From Sphingopyxis sp. LC363 (GTDB lineage: Bacteria; Pseudomonadota; Alphaproteobacteria; Sphingomonadales; Sphingomonadaceae), in the NCBI RefSeq assembly GCF_000756385.1, contig NZ_JNFC01000027.1, positions 1-50,768 on the forward strand: a DNA stretch of 50,768 nucleotides, in the 5' to 3' direction. The position numbers were made by a program, and so were the translations under genes. Below the pieces are notes generated by a model. The model had not been told where the DNA came from, ran no database searches, and saw nothing but the letters and a program-made list of their open reading frames with translations. Of the stretch, positions 15,712-24,006 are shown one piece after another; within the stretch, counting starts at the first letter, position 1; each line of letters starts with the position of its first letter.

Positions 15712-17541
15712 ATGCTCGACCGCCGCACCCTCATCGCCACCCTCGCCGCGACCTCCGCGCTCGCGGGCGTCCGAAATCCCGCCGCCGCGCTGACGGCCCA
15801 GACCGCAAGCGGCGAAGGCGCGAAGCTCACCGCGATCTACGATCGCTTCTACGACCGGATGGTCGATGAAAGTCCCGAATTCGCGACCGCGCTCGGGCTC
15901 GACAAGGACGCCCGCCTGCCGCTCAAGGCCAAACTCGACGACCGCTCGCCCGCGGGAATCAAGCAAAGCCACCAGCTCTATCGCGACGGTCTCGCCGAAC
16001 TGAAAAAAATCGATGCCTCAAAGCTTTCGGGCATGGACCTCGTCAACTACGAAACCTTCCGCGGCCCGTGGGAGCATTCCGTCAAGGCGTATGACACGTT
16101 CGGCTATGGTCTCCACAGCTGGCCCGAACCGCATCCGGTCACGCAATTGAGCGGCACCTACCGCTCGATTCCCGATTTCCTGATCAACCAGCACAGCATC
16201 GCGAACGCCGCCGATGCCGAGGCCTATCTCGCGCGCTGCGCCGATTTCGCGGTGCAGATGGACAACGAGACGGGGCGGATCAAGGCCGACCATGCGAACG
16301 ACATCATCCCGCCCGATTTCGTCATCGACCGCACACTCGGCCAGTTCGACCGCATCTGGGCCCCCGCCGCCGACGCCAACGGGCTGACGAAAAATCTCGC
16401 CGCCAAGACGAAAGACATCCCCGGCGACTGGGCGAAACGCTGCGCCGCCATCGTCGAGGGCAAAATCTATCCCGCGATGCGCCGTCAGGCCGACGAGCTT
16501 CGCGCCGCCCGCCCCCGCGCGACCCACGACGCCGGCGTGTGGCGCCTGCCCAAGGGCGACGAATATTATGCCTATGCGCTCCGCTATGCGACGACGACGG
16601 GCATGTCGGCCGAGGAAGTGCACAAGCTCGGGCTCGACCGCGTCGCGGATCTCAGCGCGCGCGCCGACGCGATCTTCAAGACGCAGGGGATGACCAAGGG
16701 GACGGTCGCCGAACGGATGCGCGCGCTCGGCAAGGACCCGCGCTTCCTCTATCCCAACACCGACGAGGGCAAGGCGAAGCTGATCGCCGAACTCAACGCC
16801 CAGATGCAGGCGATTCAGGCGCGCCTTCCCGAAGCCTTCGGCCGCCTGCCCAAGGCCAAGGTCGAGATTCGCCGCGTCCCCGCCGATATCGAGGATGGCG
16901 CGACCGGCGGCTATTACCAGATCCCCGCACTCGACGGCTCGCGCCCCGGCGCTTATTACATCAACCTGCGCGACACCGCCGAAAATCCGTCGTGGACGCT
17001 GCCGACGCTCACCTATCACGAGGCCTCGCCGGGCCATCACCACCAGATCGCGCTGGCGCAGGAGGCCGAGGGCATCCCGCGCCTCCGCCGCCTCCCCGCT
17101 TACTCGGTCTATACCGAGGGCTGGGGCCTCTACGCCGAACAGCTCGCCGACGAGATGGGGGTCTATGAAAACGACCCGTGGGGCCGCCTCGGCTATCTGC
17201 AATCCTATATGTTCCGCGCCGCGCGGCTCGTCGCCGACACCGGCCTCCACCACTATAAATGGACGCGCGAGAAGGCGATCCAATATTATAACGAGACGCT
17301 CGGCACCCCCGAACCGTCGAACATCACCGAGATCGAGCGTTATTGCGTGTGGCCGGGACAAGCGACGAGCTACATGGTCGGCCAGACGAGCTGGGTCCGC
17401 ATCCGCGAACAGGCGAAGGCCGCGCTCGGCGACAAGTTCGACCTGCGCGCTTTCCACGACACCGCGCTCGCGGCGGGCGCAATGCCGATCGAAGTGCTCG
17501 AATCGGTGATCGCCCGCTGGACCGCGGCGCAAAAGGGCTGA
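15712..17541 (+). CDS. DUF885 family exported putative metallopeptidase
   Basis: A 609-residue protein. MLDRRTLIATLAATSALAGV has a twin-arginine-like start and hydrophobic core, so it is probably exported. The diagnostic motif THE-type HEASPGHHH starts at His436 (YHEASPGHHHQIAL), followed by SVYTEGWGLYAEQLADEMG, which supplies a further glutamate; together they resemble a zinc-peptidase site. I prefer ATG 15712 (GGAG eight bases upstream) over an in-frame start inside the AraC gene. Residue 170 is Glu here (DAEAYLARC, usual for the family) and Val in the other arm. Confidence 0.88.
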   Translation: MLDRRTLIATLAATSALAGVRNPAAALTAQTASGEGAKLTAIYDRFYDRMVDESPEFATALGLDKDARLPLKAKLDDRSPAGIKQSHQLYRDGLAELKKIDASKLSGMDLVNYETFRGPWEHSVKAYDTFGYGLHSWPEPHPVTQLSGTYRSIPDFLINQHSIANAADAEAYLARCADFAVQMDNETGRIKADHANDIIPPDFVIDRTLGQFDRIWAPAADANGLTKNLAAKTKDIPGDWAKRCAAIVEGKIYPAMRRQADELRAARPRATHDAGVWRLPKGDEYYAYALRYATTTGMSAEEVHKLGLDRVADLSARADAIFKTQGMTKGTVAERMRALGKDPRFLYPNTDEGKAKLIAELNAQMQAIQARLPEAFGRLPKAKVEIRRVPADIEDGATGGYYQIPALDGSRPGAYYINLRDTAENPSWTLPTLTYHEASPGHHHQIALAQEAEGIPRLRRLPAYSVYTEGWGLYAEQLADEMGVYENDPWGRLGYLQSYMFRAARLVADTGLHHYKWTREKAIQYYNETLGTPEPSNITEIERYCVWPGQATSYMVGQTSWVRIREQAKAALGDKFDLRAFHDTALAAGAMPIEVLESVIARWTAAQKG

Positions 17542-17588
17542 CGATAGCGTCAGGAAAAACTCTGAAGCGTGCCCATCCTTATTTGGTC

Positions 17589-17664
17589 GTCATCCCGGCG
17601 CAGGCCGGGATCTCACCGATGCGTTTCGATGCAAGGTCGAGATCCCGGCCTGCGCCGGGATGAC
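17589..17664. repeat. REP-like hairpin between convergent genes
   Basis: Two perfect 26-base inverted arms (17589-17614 and 17639-17664) around a 24-base loop. It is the same family as 31-108, with CAG replacing AAG in the compensated core. It lies between the DUF885 protein and the convergent L,D-transpeptidase gene and may serve both as a transcription barrier. Confidence 0.85.
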
Positions 17665-17702
17665 AAAGAAGAGACCGCGCTTCAGCCTGAGATACGCTCG
17701 CC

Positions 17703-18767
17703 CTAATTCTGGAAAATCGCCGGAGTTCCGGGTTTGACCATCTGCGCGACGCGCGCGGCGTCCCAGTTGGTCAGCCGGACGCAGCCATGGCTCTCCGCGC
17801 GGCCGATCGTGTGCGGCTCGCTCGTTCCGTGAATGCCGTAATGCGGCTTGCTGAGATCGATCCACACGACGCCGACCGGGCTGTTCGGGCCGGGCTGGAG
17901 CAATTTCGCCTCCTTGTTGTCGCTCACGTCCCAGAACAGCTTGGGATTATAGTGAAAGTCCGGGTTGCGGCTGACGCCCTTTATCTCCCACGTCCCGATC
18001 GGCAGCGGGTCGTGGCGGCTGCCCATCGTCGCGGGGAATTGCCCGACGAGCCGGTCGGCGTCGTCATAGACTTTCAGCACGCCTTCCGATTTGTCGACGA
18101 CGATCTTCGCGGCGGCAAGCTGCTCGGGCGCGACGCCCAGCCGTTCGAGCGTGCCGTTCCAGCCGCGCGGGTCGTCCCCCGTCTTCGGGACAGCGACATC
18201 GGGGATGTTCGGAACGCGAAAGGACCGCCCCGCGCCGACCAGCGTCGACGGGCTGTTCAGCGCGACCAGCGTCTCGGGCGTCGTATGAAACCGCTCGGCA
18301 AGCGCTTCGGTCAGGTTGCGATAGCCGAGCGCGGGCAATTTGGCCTGATCGGCGGCGTCTTTCGGAAAGGCCGGAACGAACGGCCCCTTCGCGAAGCCCG
18401 CGGGGATGATGACCATCCGCGTCGCGGGGATGTCGCGCCCCTGTTGCAGCGCCTGTTCGGTCGCCGTGTCGAGCTTCCCATTTTCTTCGAGCCCGCGCGC
18501 TTTCTGGAAGCCGCGCAGCGCGGCGACATAGGACGCCCCTTCCTTCCCGTCGATCACGCCGGGCGAGAAGCCGAGATGGTCGAGCAGAACCTGCGCGCGA
18601 AGCGTCGGCGGCGCGGCGAAGGGCGCCGCCTCGGTCTCGGCATCCTCGAATCGCAAGCTGTCGGCGTCGGCCGCGACTGCCTCTTTCTGGTCGGTATCCG
18701 TATCTTGGGGGGCTGAATCGCAGCCGGCGATCAACAACAGGCACGGCAGAATGGATAAACGTTTCAA
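17703..18767 (-). CDS. L,D-transpeptidase lipoprotein (YkuD domain)
   Basis: A 354-residue cell-wall enzyme. The signal MKRLSILPCLLLIAGC has a lipobox at Cys16. A peptidoglycan-binding domain follows (LLDHLGFSPGVIDGKEG...GKLDTATEQAL, residues 65-110), then a LysM-like stretch (LAERFHTTPETLVALN) and the YkuD catalytic domain with His313 (IHGT) and the SHGCVRLTN motif bearing nucleophile Cys329. It should form 3-3 cross-links or attach proteins to peptidoglycan in the periplasm. The start is TTG with GGGAGGA six bases upstream. Confidence 0.93.
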   Translation of the reverse strand: MKRLSILPCLLLIAGCDSAPQDTDTDQKEAVAADADSLRFEDAETEAAPFAAPPTLRAQVLLDHLGFSPGVIDGKEGASYVAALRGFQKARGLEENGKLDTATEQALQQGRDIPATRMVIIPAGFAKGPFVPAFPKDAADQAKLPALGYRNLTEALAERFHTTPETLVALNSPSTLVGAGRSFRVPNIPDVAVPKTGDDPRGWNGTLERLGVAPEQLAAAKIVVDKSEGVLKVYDDADRLVGQFPATMGSRHDPLPIGTWEIKGVSRNPDFHYNPKLFWDVSDNKEAKLLQPGPNSPVGVVWIDLSKPHYGIHGTSEPHTIGRAESHGCVRLTNWDAARVAQMVKPGTPAIFQN

Positions 18768-18888
18768 AAATTGTCCTCCCGGGTTCGAGGAGGATCAACG
18801 GTCCGGCGCACCAAAGGATGCGGGGACGGCGAACCGCCCAGCGCCGAGCTGCCCCAGGACATCGTGCGCTCAATTTGCACCGTCCTGC

Positions 18889-18912
18889 GCCCGACAAGCT
18901 CAGGGCGAACGG
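18889..18912. repeat. Partial dispersed repeat (GCCCTGAGCTTGTCG type)
   Basis: The minus strand reads CGTTCGCCCTGAGCTTGTCG then GGCGC. I recall CGTTCGCCCTGAGCTTGTCGAAGG as a common dispersed motif in sphingomonad genomes; here it is a single half-unit next to a broken gene end. Assignment is from memory of the motif, not from another copy in this window. Confidence 0.35.
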
Positions 18913-18937
18913 TTCATATTAGCGCATGCCGCTTTAG

Positions 18938-19042
18938 GGCGCGGGCGGGACGCTCGCCGCCCGCTTCGGCCGCGAGACGCGCGGCAGCGACCTGCGCGAC
19001 CTCGATCCCGACGGCCATGTGTTCGACAAATCGGGGCTGTGA
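18938..19042 (+). pseudogene. C-terminal remnant of a VOC/glyoxalase-like gene
   Basis: An open frame of 34 codons with no start codon, preceded by an in-frame TAG at 18935-18937, ends in LRDLDPDGHVFDKSGL and a TGA. The DPDGHVF element is the usual end of VOC-fold (glyoxalase/bleomycin resistance) proteins. The upstream part is gone and replaced by repeat-like sequence and the transpeptidase leader. It may also be chance, since GC-rich frames stay open easily. Confidence 0.35.
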
Positions 19043-19052
19043 TCCGTCCGGT

Positions 19053-19529
19053 TCAATCGGCCGGCGGGACGGCGATCGCCATGCCCGCTTTCACCCGGTC
19101 CATCACGACGAAGGATTCGAAGCGCTTGATGTCGGGGTCGTCGAAGAAGTGCGCGGCGATAAAGGTTTCGTAAGCAGCCATGTCGGGGACGACGACGATC
19201 AGCAGAAAGTCGGTGCGGCCCGTGACATAATAGCATTGCTGCACCTCGGGCGCCGCGCGCAGCCTGCTTTTCAGCGCCGCCATCTGCGCCGTATGCTCAC
19301 GCTCCAGCTCAACCTCGACGATCACGCTGATCGCGCCGCCGCAGCGGGCGGGATCGACAATCGCGACATTGGCCTCGATCACGCCCAGCCGCTCCATGCG
19401 CCGCAACCGGCGCTGCACCGCCGCCGCCGAGAGATTCACGCTGTGGCCGATGTCGCGCAACGGCGTCCGGTTGTCGGCCTGCACCGCGCGCAATATCGCC
19501 CGGTCGAAACGATCCAATTCGACAGTCAT
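19053..19529 (-). CDS. Lrp/AsnC family regulator
   Basis: A 158-residue regulator: an N-terminal helix-turn-helix (DRFDRAILRAVQADNRTPLRDIG, then LSAAAVQRRLRRMERLGVI) and a RAM effector domain (VIVEVELEREH, VQQCYYVTGRTDFLLIVVVPDMAAYETF). Such proteins form octamers that sense amino acids. I chose ATG 19529 since homology begins MTVELDRFDRAIL; the longer frame runs into the divergent hydrolase. An imperfect palindrome at 19548-19578 lies just upstream. Confidence 0.9.
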   Translation of the reverse strand: MTVELDRFDRAILRAVQADNRTPLRDIGHSVNLSAAAVQRRLRRMERLGVIEANVAIVDPARCGGAISVIVEVELEREHTAQMAALKSRLRAAPEVQQCYYVTGRTDFLLIVVVPDMAAYETFIAAHFFDDPDIKRFESFVVMDRVKAGMAIAVPPAD

Positions 19530-19547
19530 GCAAAATTGTTGCGTAGC

Positions 19548-19578
19548 TTGCGGTAAAATCAAGCAGATTTTTCGGCAA
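19548..19578. promoter_or_regulatory. Putative Lrp/AsnC operator
   Basis: Half-sites TTGCGGTAAAAT (19548-19559) and ATTTTTCGGCAA (19567-19578) form an inverted repeat matching at 10 of 12 positions with a 7-base spacer. The AT-rich centre fits Lrp-type sites. It occupies most of the 69-base gap between the divergent regulator and hydrolase, so it could control both. Confidence 0.4.
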
Positions 19579-19598
19579 CGGCGCAATAGAATCTCGCC

Positions 19599-20711
19599 AT
19601 GCCCCGGATTCGTCCCCTCTCCCGCCGCCGCATCCTTGCCCACATTCCGCTGATCGCCGCTGCCGGCTTTGCCTCGTCGCTGCGGGCCGCGGAACCGCCG
19701 GAACAAGACATCGCCGACATGGCCGCCGATGCCGTCGCCACCGGCGTTCCACCGGCGCTGGGAATGATCGCGATCGAGAACGGCCGCCTCGGAACGCCGA
19801 GCGCCTTCGGCGTCGAGGCGCGCGGCCGGCCCAGCGCAGCGTCCGCAACGGGGCGCTGGCATATCGGATCGAACGCCAAGTCGATGACCGCGACGATGGT
19901 CGCGCGGCTCGTCGAACAAGGCCTCCTCGACTGGAAGGCTTCGCTCGCCGACCTGCTGCCCGACGTGCCAATGCGCGAAGACTATCGCGCCGTCAGCTTG
20001 CCCGACCTTCTCTCGCATCGCGCAGGCCTCGCGCGCAACAGCGCCGCCGGGCTCGCGGCCATGCCCGACGACGATCCGCGCAGCGAGCAGGAGCGGCGCC
20101 GCGCATATGCCGCCGCGGCCCTGACCGAACCGCCGGTCGGCCCGATCGCCGTCGGGGCGGGAAGTTACAGCAATACAGGATTCTTTCTCGCCGGCCTCAT
20201 CGCTGAACGCGCCACCGGACTGCCGTTCGAAGCGCTAATGCGCCGCGAGCTTTTCGTCCCGCTCGGGATGACGAGCGTCGGCTTCGGCGGCACGCCGCCC
20301 GGCGAAATCGCGGGCCATTCAAAGGGGGGGCCGGTCTATGGCGCGGCCGGCGACAATCCCGACTTTCTGCGACCTGCCGGCGGCCTTCATCTGTCGCTCG
20401 CCGACTGGGGCAGCTATATTCTCGACCAGATGCGCGGCCAGCGCGGCGAAGGGCGGCTCCTGCGAGCCGAATCCTATCATTTCCTTCATCGACCGCAGCC
20501 CGGCAGCAACAACGGCCTCGGCTGGGGGCTGGAAGCCGCTCCCGGCGGCAAGCCGATGTGGAGCCACGACGGCTCCAACGGCCGCTGGTTCGGCATCGTC
20601 GCCGTGCTGCCCGACGAACAGCGCGCCGCGATGGTCGTTGCCAATGCCGCCGGCGCCGAGGTCGAAGCCGTCGTCAACCGCATGGTCGTCAGGACGCTCG
20701 GGCTCGCCTGA
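19599..20711 (+). CDS. Serine hydrolase, class C beta-lactamase/penicillin-binding fold
   Basis: A 370-residue exported protein. The N-terminus (SRRRILAHIPLIAAAGFASSLRA) is a signal peptide with a twin-arginine-like start. The catalytic SxxK is Ser91-Asn-Ala-Lys94 (IGSNAKSMT), the second motif is Tyr190-Ser-Asn192 (GSYSNTGF), and the third is His323-Asp-Gly (SHDGSNG) in place of KTG. This HxG variant is common in esterases and peptidases of the family, so resistance to beta-lactams should not be assumed. It is divergent from the Lrp regulator, a possible controller. Confidence 0.9.
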   Translation: MPRIRPLSRRRILAHIPLIAAAGFASSLRAAEPPEQDIADMAADAVATGVPPALGMIAIENGRLGTPSAFGVEARGRPSAASATGRWHIGSNAKSMTATMVARLVEQGLLDWKASLADLLPDVPMREDYRAVSLPDLLSHRAGLARNSAAGLAAMPDDDPRSEQERRRAYAAAALTEPPVGPIAVGAGSYSNTGFFLAGLIAERATGLPFEALMRRELFVPLGMTSVGFGGTPPGEIAGHSKGGPVYGAAGDNPDFLRPAGGLHLSLADWGSYILDQMRGQRGEGRLLRAESYHFLHRPQPGSNNGLGWGLEAAPGGKPMWSHDGSNGRWFGIVAVLPDEQRAAMVVANAAGAEVEAVVNRMVVRTLGLA

Positions 20712-20741
20712 TCGAAGCTCGGCCGGGAATCGACACGGACT

Positions 20742-22130
20742 CTAATCCCCCGCGAAATCGAAGGCGCTGACGCCGCGCTCGCCCTCGCGGAACCGCAGCG
20801 GGCGGCCCAGCGGCGGCATCGACCGCTGGACGCAGCCGGTGCGTGTGCAGCGGCGACAGCCAAGCCCGATCGGCGTCGCGGGCGATCGCATCAGGTCGAT
20901 CCCGCGCGCGGCGATCAACGGCGCGGCGACCTTGGCATCGACCCCGACGCATACGGCAAAGCGCGCGGGCGTCCCGCTGCCCGTCGCGCCGGGTGCCGCG
21001 ACCGAGCGCGACTGGGTGAACCAGCGCGACCCGTCCTCCAGTTCGACCAGATCGGCGATCACCTCGCCGGGCCGCGCGAATGCCTCATGAACGCTCCACA
21101 AAGGGCAACGCGCATCGCCATCGACCAGCGGCGACTGGCTCGCCCCGGCATAGCGCTTGCTCCCCTGCCCCGCGCGGTCGATGCGCAGCATGAAGAAGGG
21201 CAGCCCGCGCGCGCCCACGCGCTGCAACGTCGTCAGCCGGTGCGCGACCTGCTCGTAACCCGCGCCGAAGCGCCGCTGGAGCAGCAGCAGGTCGTACCCC
21301 GTCGCGTCGCAGGCGCGCAGGAACCGGCCATAGGGCATCATCAGCGCCGCGGCGAAATAGTGGATCAGATGCCGCTCGAACAGCCGCGCCGCCGCGCTCT
21401 CGGCAAATTCCGCCCCCGCGACGAGCGCGTCGATCTCGTCCTTCGCCTCGATCTGCGCCAGCGTCGCCGCCGCCTGAAATGTCCGCGAGGCCGGACGCAG
21501 CAGCTCGTTCAGCATCAATTGGCGCGCGTGCCAGTCGAGCCAGCGCAGCCGGTCGGGCATGACGTCCGACGGCAAGATGCGGATGCCGAGCTGGTGCCGC
21601 ATGCGCAGCCGCTCCGAAATCGTCCCGTACAGGTCGCCTCCCGCCAGCCGCAACTCGTCGGCCAGTTCCTCGGCGCGCGCGTCGAGGTCGGGAAAATGAT
21701 TGCGCCATTTCTCGATCGCGCGGCGCACCGCGGCAACTTCGGGCGCGTCGCCGTCGCCTTCCGAACGCCCTTCGGGCACCGCATCGAACAATCTTGCGAA
21801 AGCCGCCGCGGTTGCCGGTGCGGTCTGCAACCATTCCTCGACCTCCTGCGCCCCGATCCCCAGATCGGCAAAGCGCGGATCGGCGAGCCGGCGCCGCAGC
21901 ACCGCGAGCCCGCCAGGCACTTCCTCCGCCCCCAGCTTCGCCGCATCGAACCCGAACCGCTCTGCCAGCCGCACGATCACCGTCGCGCTCAGCGGCCGCT
22001 GGCCATGCTCGATCAGGTTGAGATAGCTCGGCGAAATGTCGAGCGCCTCGGCCATCGCCGCCTGCGTCATCGCCGCCTCGCGCCGCACCTTGCGCACCGC
22101 CGGCCCCGCAAACACTCGCCGCTCCGCCAT
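20742..22130 (-). CDS. ScfR/RamB-type XRE regulator of short-chain acyl-CoA metabolism
   Basis: A 462-residue regulator: XRE helix-turn-helix at 10-65 (VRKVRREAAMTQAAMAEALDISPSYLNLIEHGQRPLS), an ImmA/IrrE-like middle (HLIHYFAAALMMPYGRFL, no HExxH, so not a protease), LTTLQRVGARGLPFFMLRIDRAG, and a C-terminal cysteine-rich DUF2083 part (GLGCRRCTRTGCVQRSMPPLGRPLRF). Family members sense acyl-CoA or acetate status and control glyoxylate or methylcitrate genes. It is divergent from aceA with 139 bases between, the arrangement expected for direct control. Residue 77 is Val here and Gly in the mirrored copy. Confidence 0.9.
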   Translation of the reverse strand: MAERRVFAGPAVRKVRREAAMTQAAMAEALDISPSYLNLIEHGQRPLSATVIVRLAERFGFDAAKLGAEEVPGGLAVLRRRLADPRFADLGIGAQEVEEWLQTAPATAAAFARLFDAVPEGRSEGDGDAPEVAAVRRAIEKWRNHFPDLDARAEELADELRLAGGDLYGTISERLRMRHQLGIRILPSDVMPDRLRWLDWHARQLMLNELLRPASRTFQAAATLAQIEAKDEIDALVAGAEFAESAAARLFERHLIHYFAAALMMPYGRFLRACDATGYDLLLLQRRFGAGYEQVAHRLTTLQRVGARGLPFFMLRIDRAGQGSKRYAGASQSPLVDGDARCPLWSVHEAFARPGEVIADLVELEDGSRWFTQSRSVAAPGATGSGTPARFAVCVGVDAKVAAPLIAARGIDLMRSPATPIGLGCRRCTRTGCVQRSMPPLGRPLRFREGERGVSAFDFAGD

Positions 22131-22148
22131 TTTGTAACTTTCTTTACT

Positions 22149-22169
22149 AATTTACACGCAAATTTACAC
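22149..22169. promoter_or_regulatory. Direct repeats in the scfR-aceA control region
   Basis: AATTTACAC occurs at 22149-22157 and 22161-22169, spaced 12 bases, so both fall near the same face of the helix. The surrounding 65 bases are far more AT-rich than the genes. Likely regulator or RNA polymerase contact sites; a TAATAT at 22191 is a possible -10 without a good -35. Confidence 0.35.
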
Positions 22170-22269
22170 CTTATTGGCATATTTCACAAATAATATTGAC
22201 AAAGCTTTTCACTTTCCGCGGCACCTTCGCCAACATCCACCCCATCACCTCCTCTCAAGGACAAAGACG

Positions 22270-23862
22270 ATGGGTTATCAGGAAGACATGGCACAGGCCG
22301 GCCGCCTCATCCGCGACTATGACGGCACCTGGGACGGCATCAGCGGCGAAAGCATCGCCCGCATGCGCGCCCAGAACAAGTTCCGCACCGGTCTCGACAT
22401 CGCCCGCTACACCGCGCGCATCATGCGCGCGGACATGGCCGCTTATGACGCCGACCCCGCCAACTACACCCAGTCGCTGGGCTGCTGGCACGGCTTCATC
22501 GCGCAGCAGAAGATGATCTCGATCAAGAAGCATTTCGGTACCGTCAAGGGCCGCTACATCTATCTCTCGGGCTGGATGATCGCCGCGCTGCGCAGCGAGT
22601 TCGGTCCGCTGCCCGACCAGTCGATGCACGAAAAGACCAGCGTTCCGGCGCTGATCGAGGAAATCTACACCTTCCTGCGTCAGGCCGACGCCCGCGAACT
22701 CGGCATGCTCTTCCGCGACCTCGACGCCGCGCGCGCCGAGGGCGACGAACTCAAGGCCAAGCAGGTTCAGGCCGCGATCGACAATCATGAAACGCACGTC
22801 GTGCCCATCATCGCCGACATCGACGCGGGCTTCGGCAACGCCGAGGCGACGTACCTCCTCGCCAAGAAGATGATCGAGGCCGGCGCCTGCGCGCTCCAGA
22901 TCGAAAATCAGGTCTCGGACGAAAAGCAGTGCGGCCATCAGGACGGCAAGGTCACCGTGCCGCACGAGGATTTCATCGCGAAGATCCGCGCCTGCCGCTA
23001 CGCCTTCATGGAACTCGGCGTCGAGGACGGCATCATCGTGACGCGCACCGACAGCCTCGGCGCGGGCCTCACCAAGCAGATCGCCTTCTCGAAGGAGCCC
23101 GGCGACCTCGGCGACCGGTATAACAGCTTCCTCGACTGCGAAGAGGTCGAGGGCGCGGGCAACCCCGGCGACGTCCTGATCAACCGCAACGGCAAGCTGA
23201 TGCGTCCGAAGCGCCTGCCCTCGAACCTCTATCAGTTCCGTCCCGGAACCGGCGAGGATCGCTGCGTGATGGACTGTATCGCCTCGCTTCAGAACGGCGC
23301 CGACCTCTTGTGGATCGAGACCGAGAAGCCGCACATCGAACAGATTGCCGGCATGGTCGACCGCATCCGCGAAGTCGTCCCCAACGCGAAGCTCGCTTAT
23401 AACAATTCGCCGAGCTTCAACTGGACGCTCAACTTCCGCCAGCAGGTGTTCGACGCGTGGGAGAAGGAAGGCAAGGACGTCGGCGCCTATGACCGCGCCA
23501 AGCTGATGAGCGCCGATTATGACGCGACACCGCTCGGCGAAGAGGCCGACAACCGCATCCGCACCTTCCAGCGCGACGCGGCGAAGCGCGCGGGCATCTT
23601 CCACCACCTGATCACGCTGCCGACCTATCACACCGCGGCGCTGTCGACCGACAATCTCGCCAAGGAATATTTCGGCGACGAAGCGATGCTCGGCTACGTC
23701 AAGGGCGTCCAGCGCGCGGAGATCCGTCAGGGCATCGCCTGCGTGAAGCACCAGAATATGAGCGGAAGCGACATCGGCGACGACCACAAGGAATATTTCG
23801 CCGGCGAAGCGGCTCTCAAGGCCGCGGGCAAAGACAATACGATGAACCAGTTCGCCGCTTGA
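22270..23862 (+). CDS. aceA: Isocitrate lyase (long Pseudomonas-type)
   Basis: A 530-residue glyoxylate-shunt enzyme that splits isocitrate into succinate and glyoxylate in the cytoplasm. The catalytic loop is KQCGH at 219-223 with Cys221, followed by QDGKVTVPHEDF; Mg-binding acidic residues lie in PIIADIDAGFGN. NSPSFNW matches the substrate-binding segment. Length near 530 puts it in the longer clade rather than the 430-residue E. coli form. I start at ATG 22270 (AAGGA nine bases upstream), not the frame-extending 22174. No malate synthase is in the window. Confidence 0.96.
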   Translation: MGYQEDMAQAGRLIRDYDGTWDGISGESIARMRAQNKFRTGLDIARYTARIMRADMAAYDADPANYTQSLGCWHGFIAQQKMISIKKHFGTVKGRYIYLSGWMIAALRSEFGPLPDQSMHEKTSVPALIEEIYTFLRQADARELGMLFRDLDAARAEGDELKAKQVQAAIDNHETHVVPIIADIDAGFGNAEATYLLAKKMIEAGACALQIENQVSDEKQCGHQDGKVTVPHEDFIAKIRACRYAFMELGVEDGIIVTRTDSLGAGLTKQIAFSKEPGDLGDRYNSFLDCEEVEGAGNPGDVLINRNGKLMRPKRLPSNLYQFRPGTGEDRCVMDCIASLQNGADLLWIETEKPHIEQIAGMVDRIREVVPNAKLAYNNSPSFNWTLNFRQQVFDAWEKEGKDVGAYDRAKLMSADYDATPLGEEADNRIRTFQRDAAKRAGIFHHLITLPTYHTAALSTDNLAKEYFGDEAMLGYVKGVQRAEIRQGIACVKHQNMSGSDIGDDHKEYFAGEAALKAAGKDNTMNQFAA

Positions 23863-23944
23863 ACGAGTTAGACGCGGGGGCCCGTTGCAACCCCCGCGTC
23901 GCCCATCTTGGCGCGGGACTCGCGGCCCGCCCCGCGCCTACCGA

Positions 23945-24006
23945 GCTTTCCTGGGGAGGAAAGCCTGTCCGTCGGAAGCTTATACGGGCTTCCGGCGGAC
24001 ATTTTT
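23945..24006 (+). terminator. Rho-independent terminator after aceA
   Basis: The main hairpin (23967-24000) has a 13-base stem with one G-T pair and an 8-base loop, followed by ATTTTTAT. A smaller hairpin, stem GCTTTCCT/AGGAAAGC with a GGGG loop, precedes it at 23945-23964. The T tract overlaps the end of convergent terC. Confidence 0.8.

Larger units (their letters stand above)
18768..19052. other. 285-base gap between L,D-transpeptidase and Lrp genes
   Basis: It holds the transpeptidase leader, a CCCTGAGCTTGTC-type repeat piece (18889-18912) and the end of a broken gene (18938-19042). No intact small gene or structured RNA is evident. Confidence 0.5.

Noticed and set aside
19599..20711. 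Antibiotic resistance beta-lactamase
   Set aside because: The third motif is HDG rather than KTG and the gene is chromosomal beside an Lrp regulator; a general serine hydrolase is the safer call.
20742..22130. ImmA/IrrE-type active metalloprotease in the ScfR protein
   Set aside because: The position expected for HExxH reads RHLIH; the glutamate is missing, so it is a regulator only.
22255..23787. 510-codon frame opposite aceA
   Set aside because: Mirror of the aceA codon pattern; the sense strand has the full isocitrate lyase motif set.
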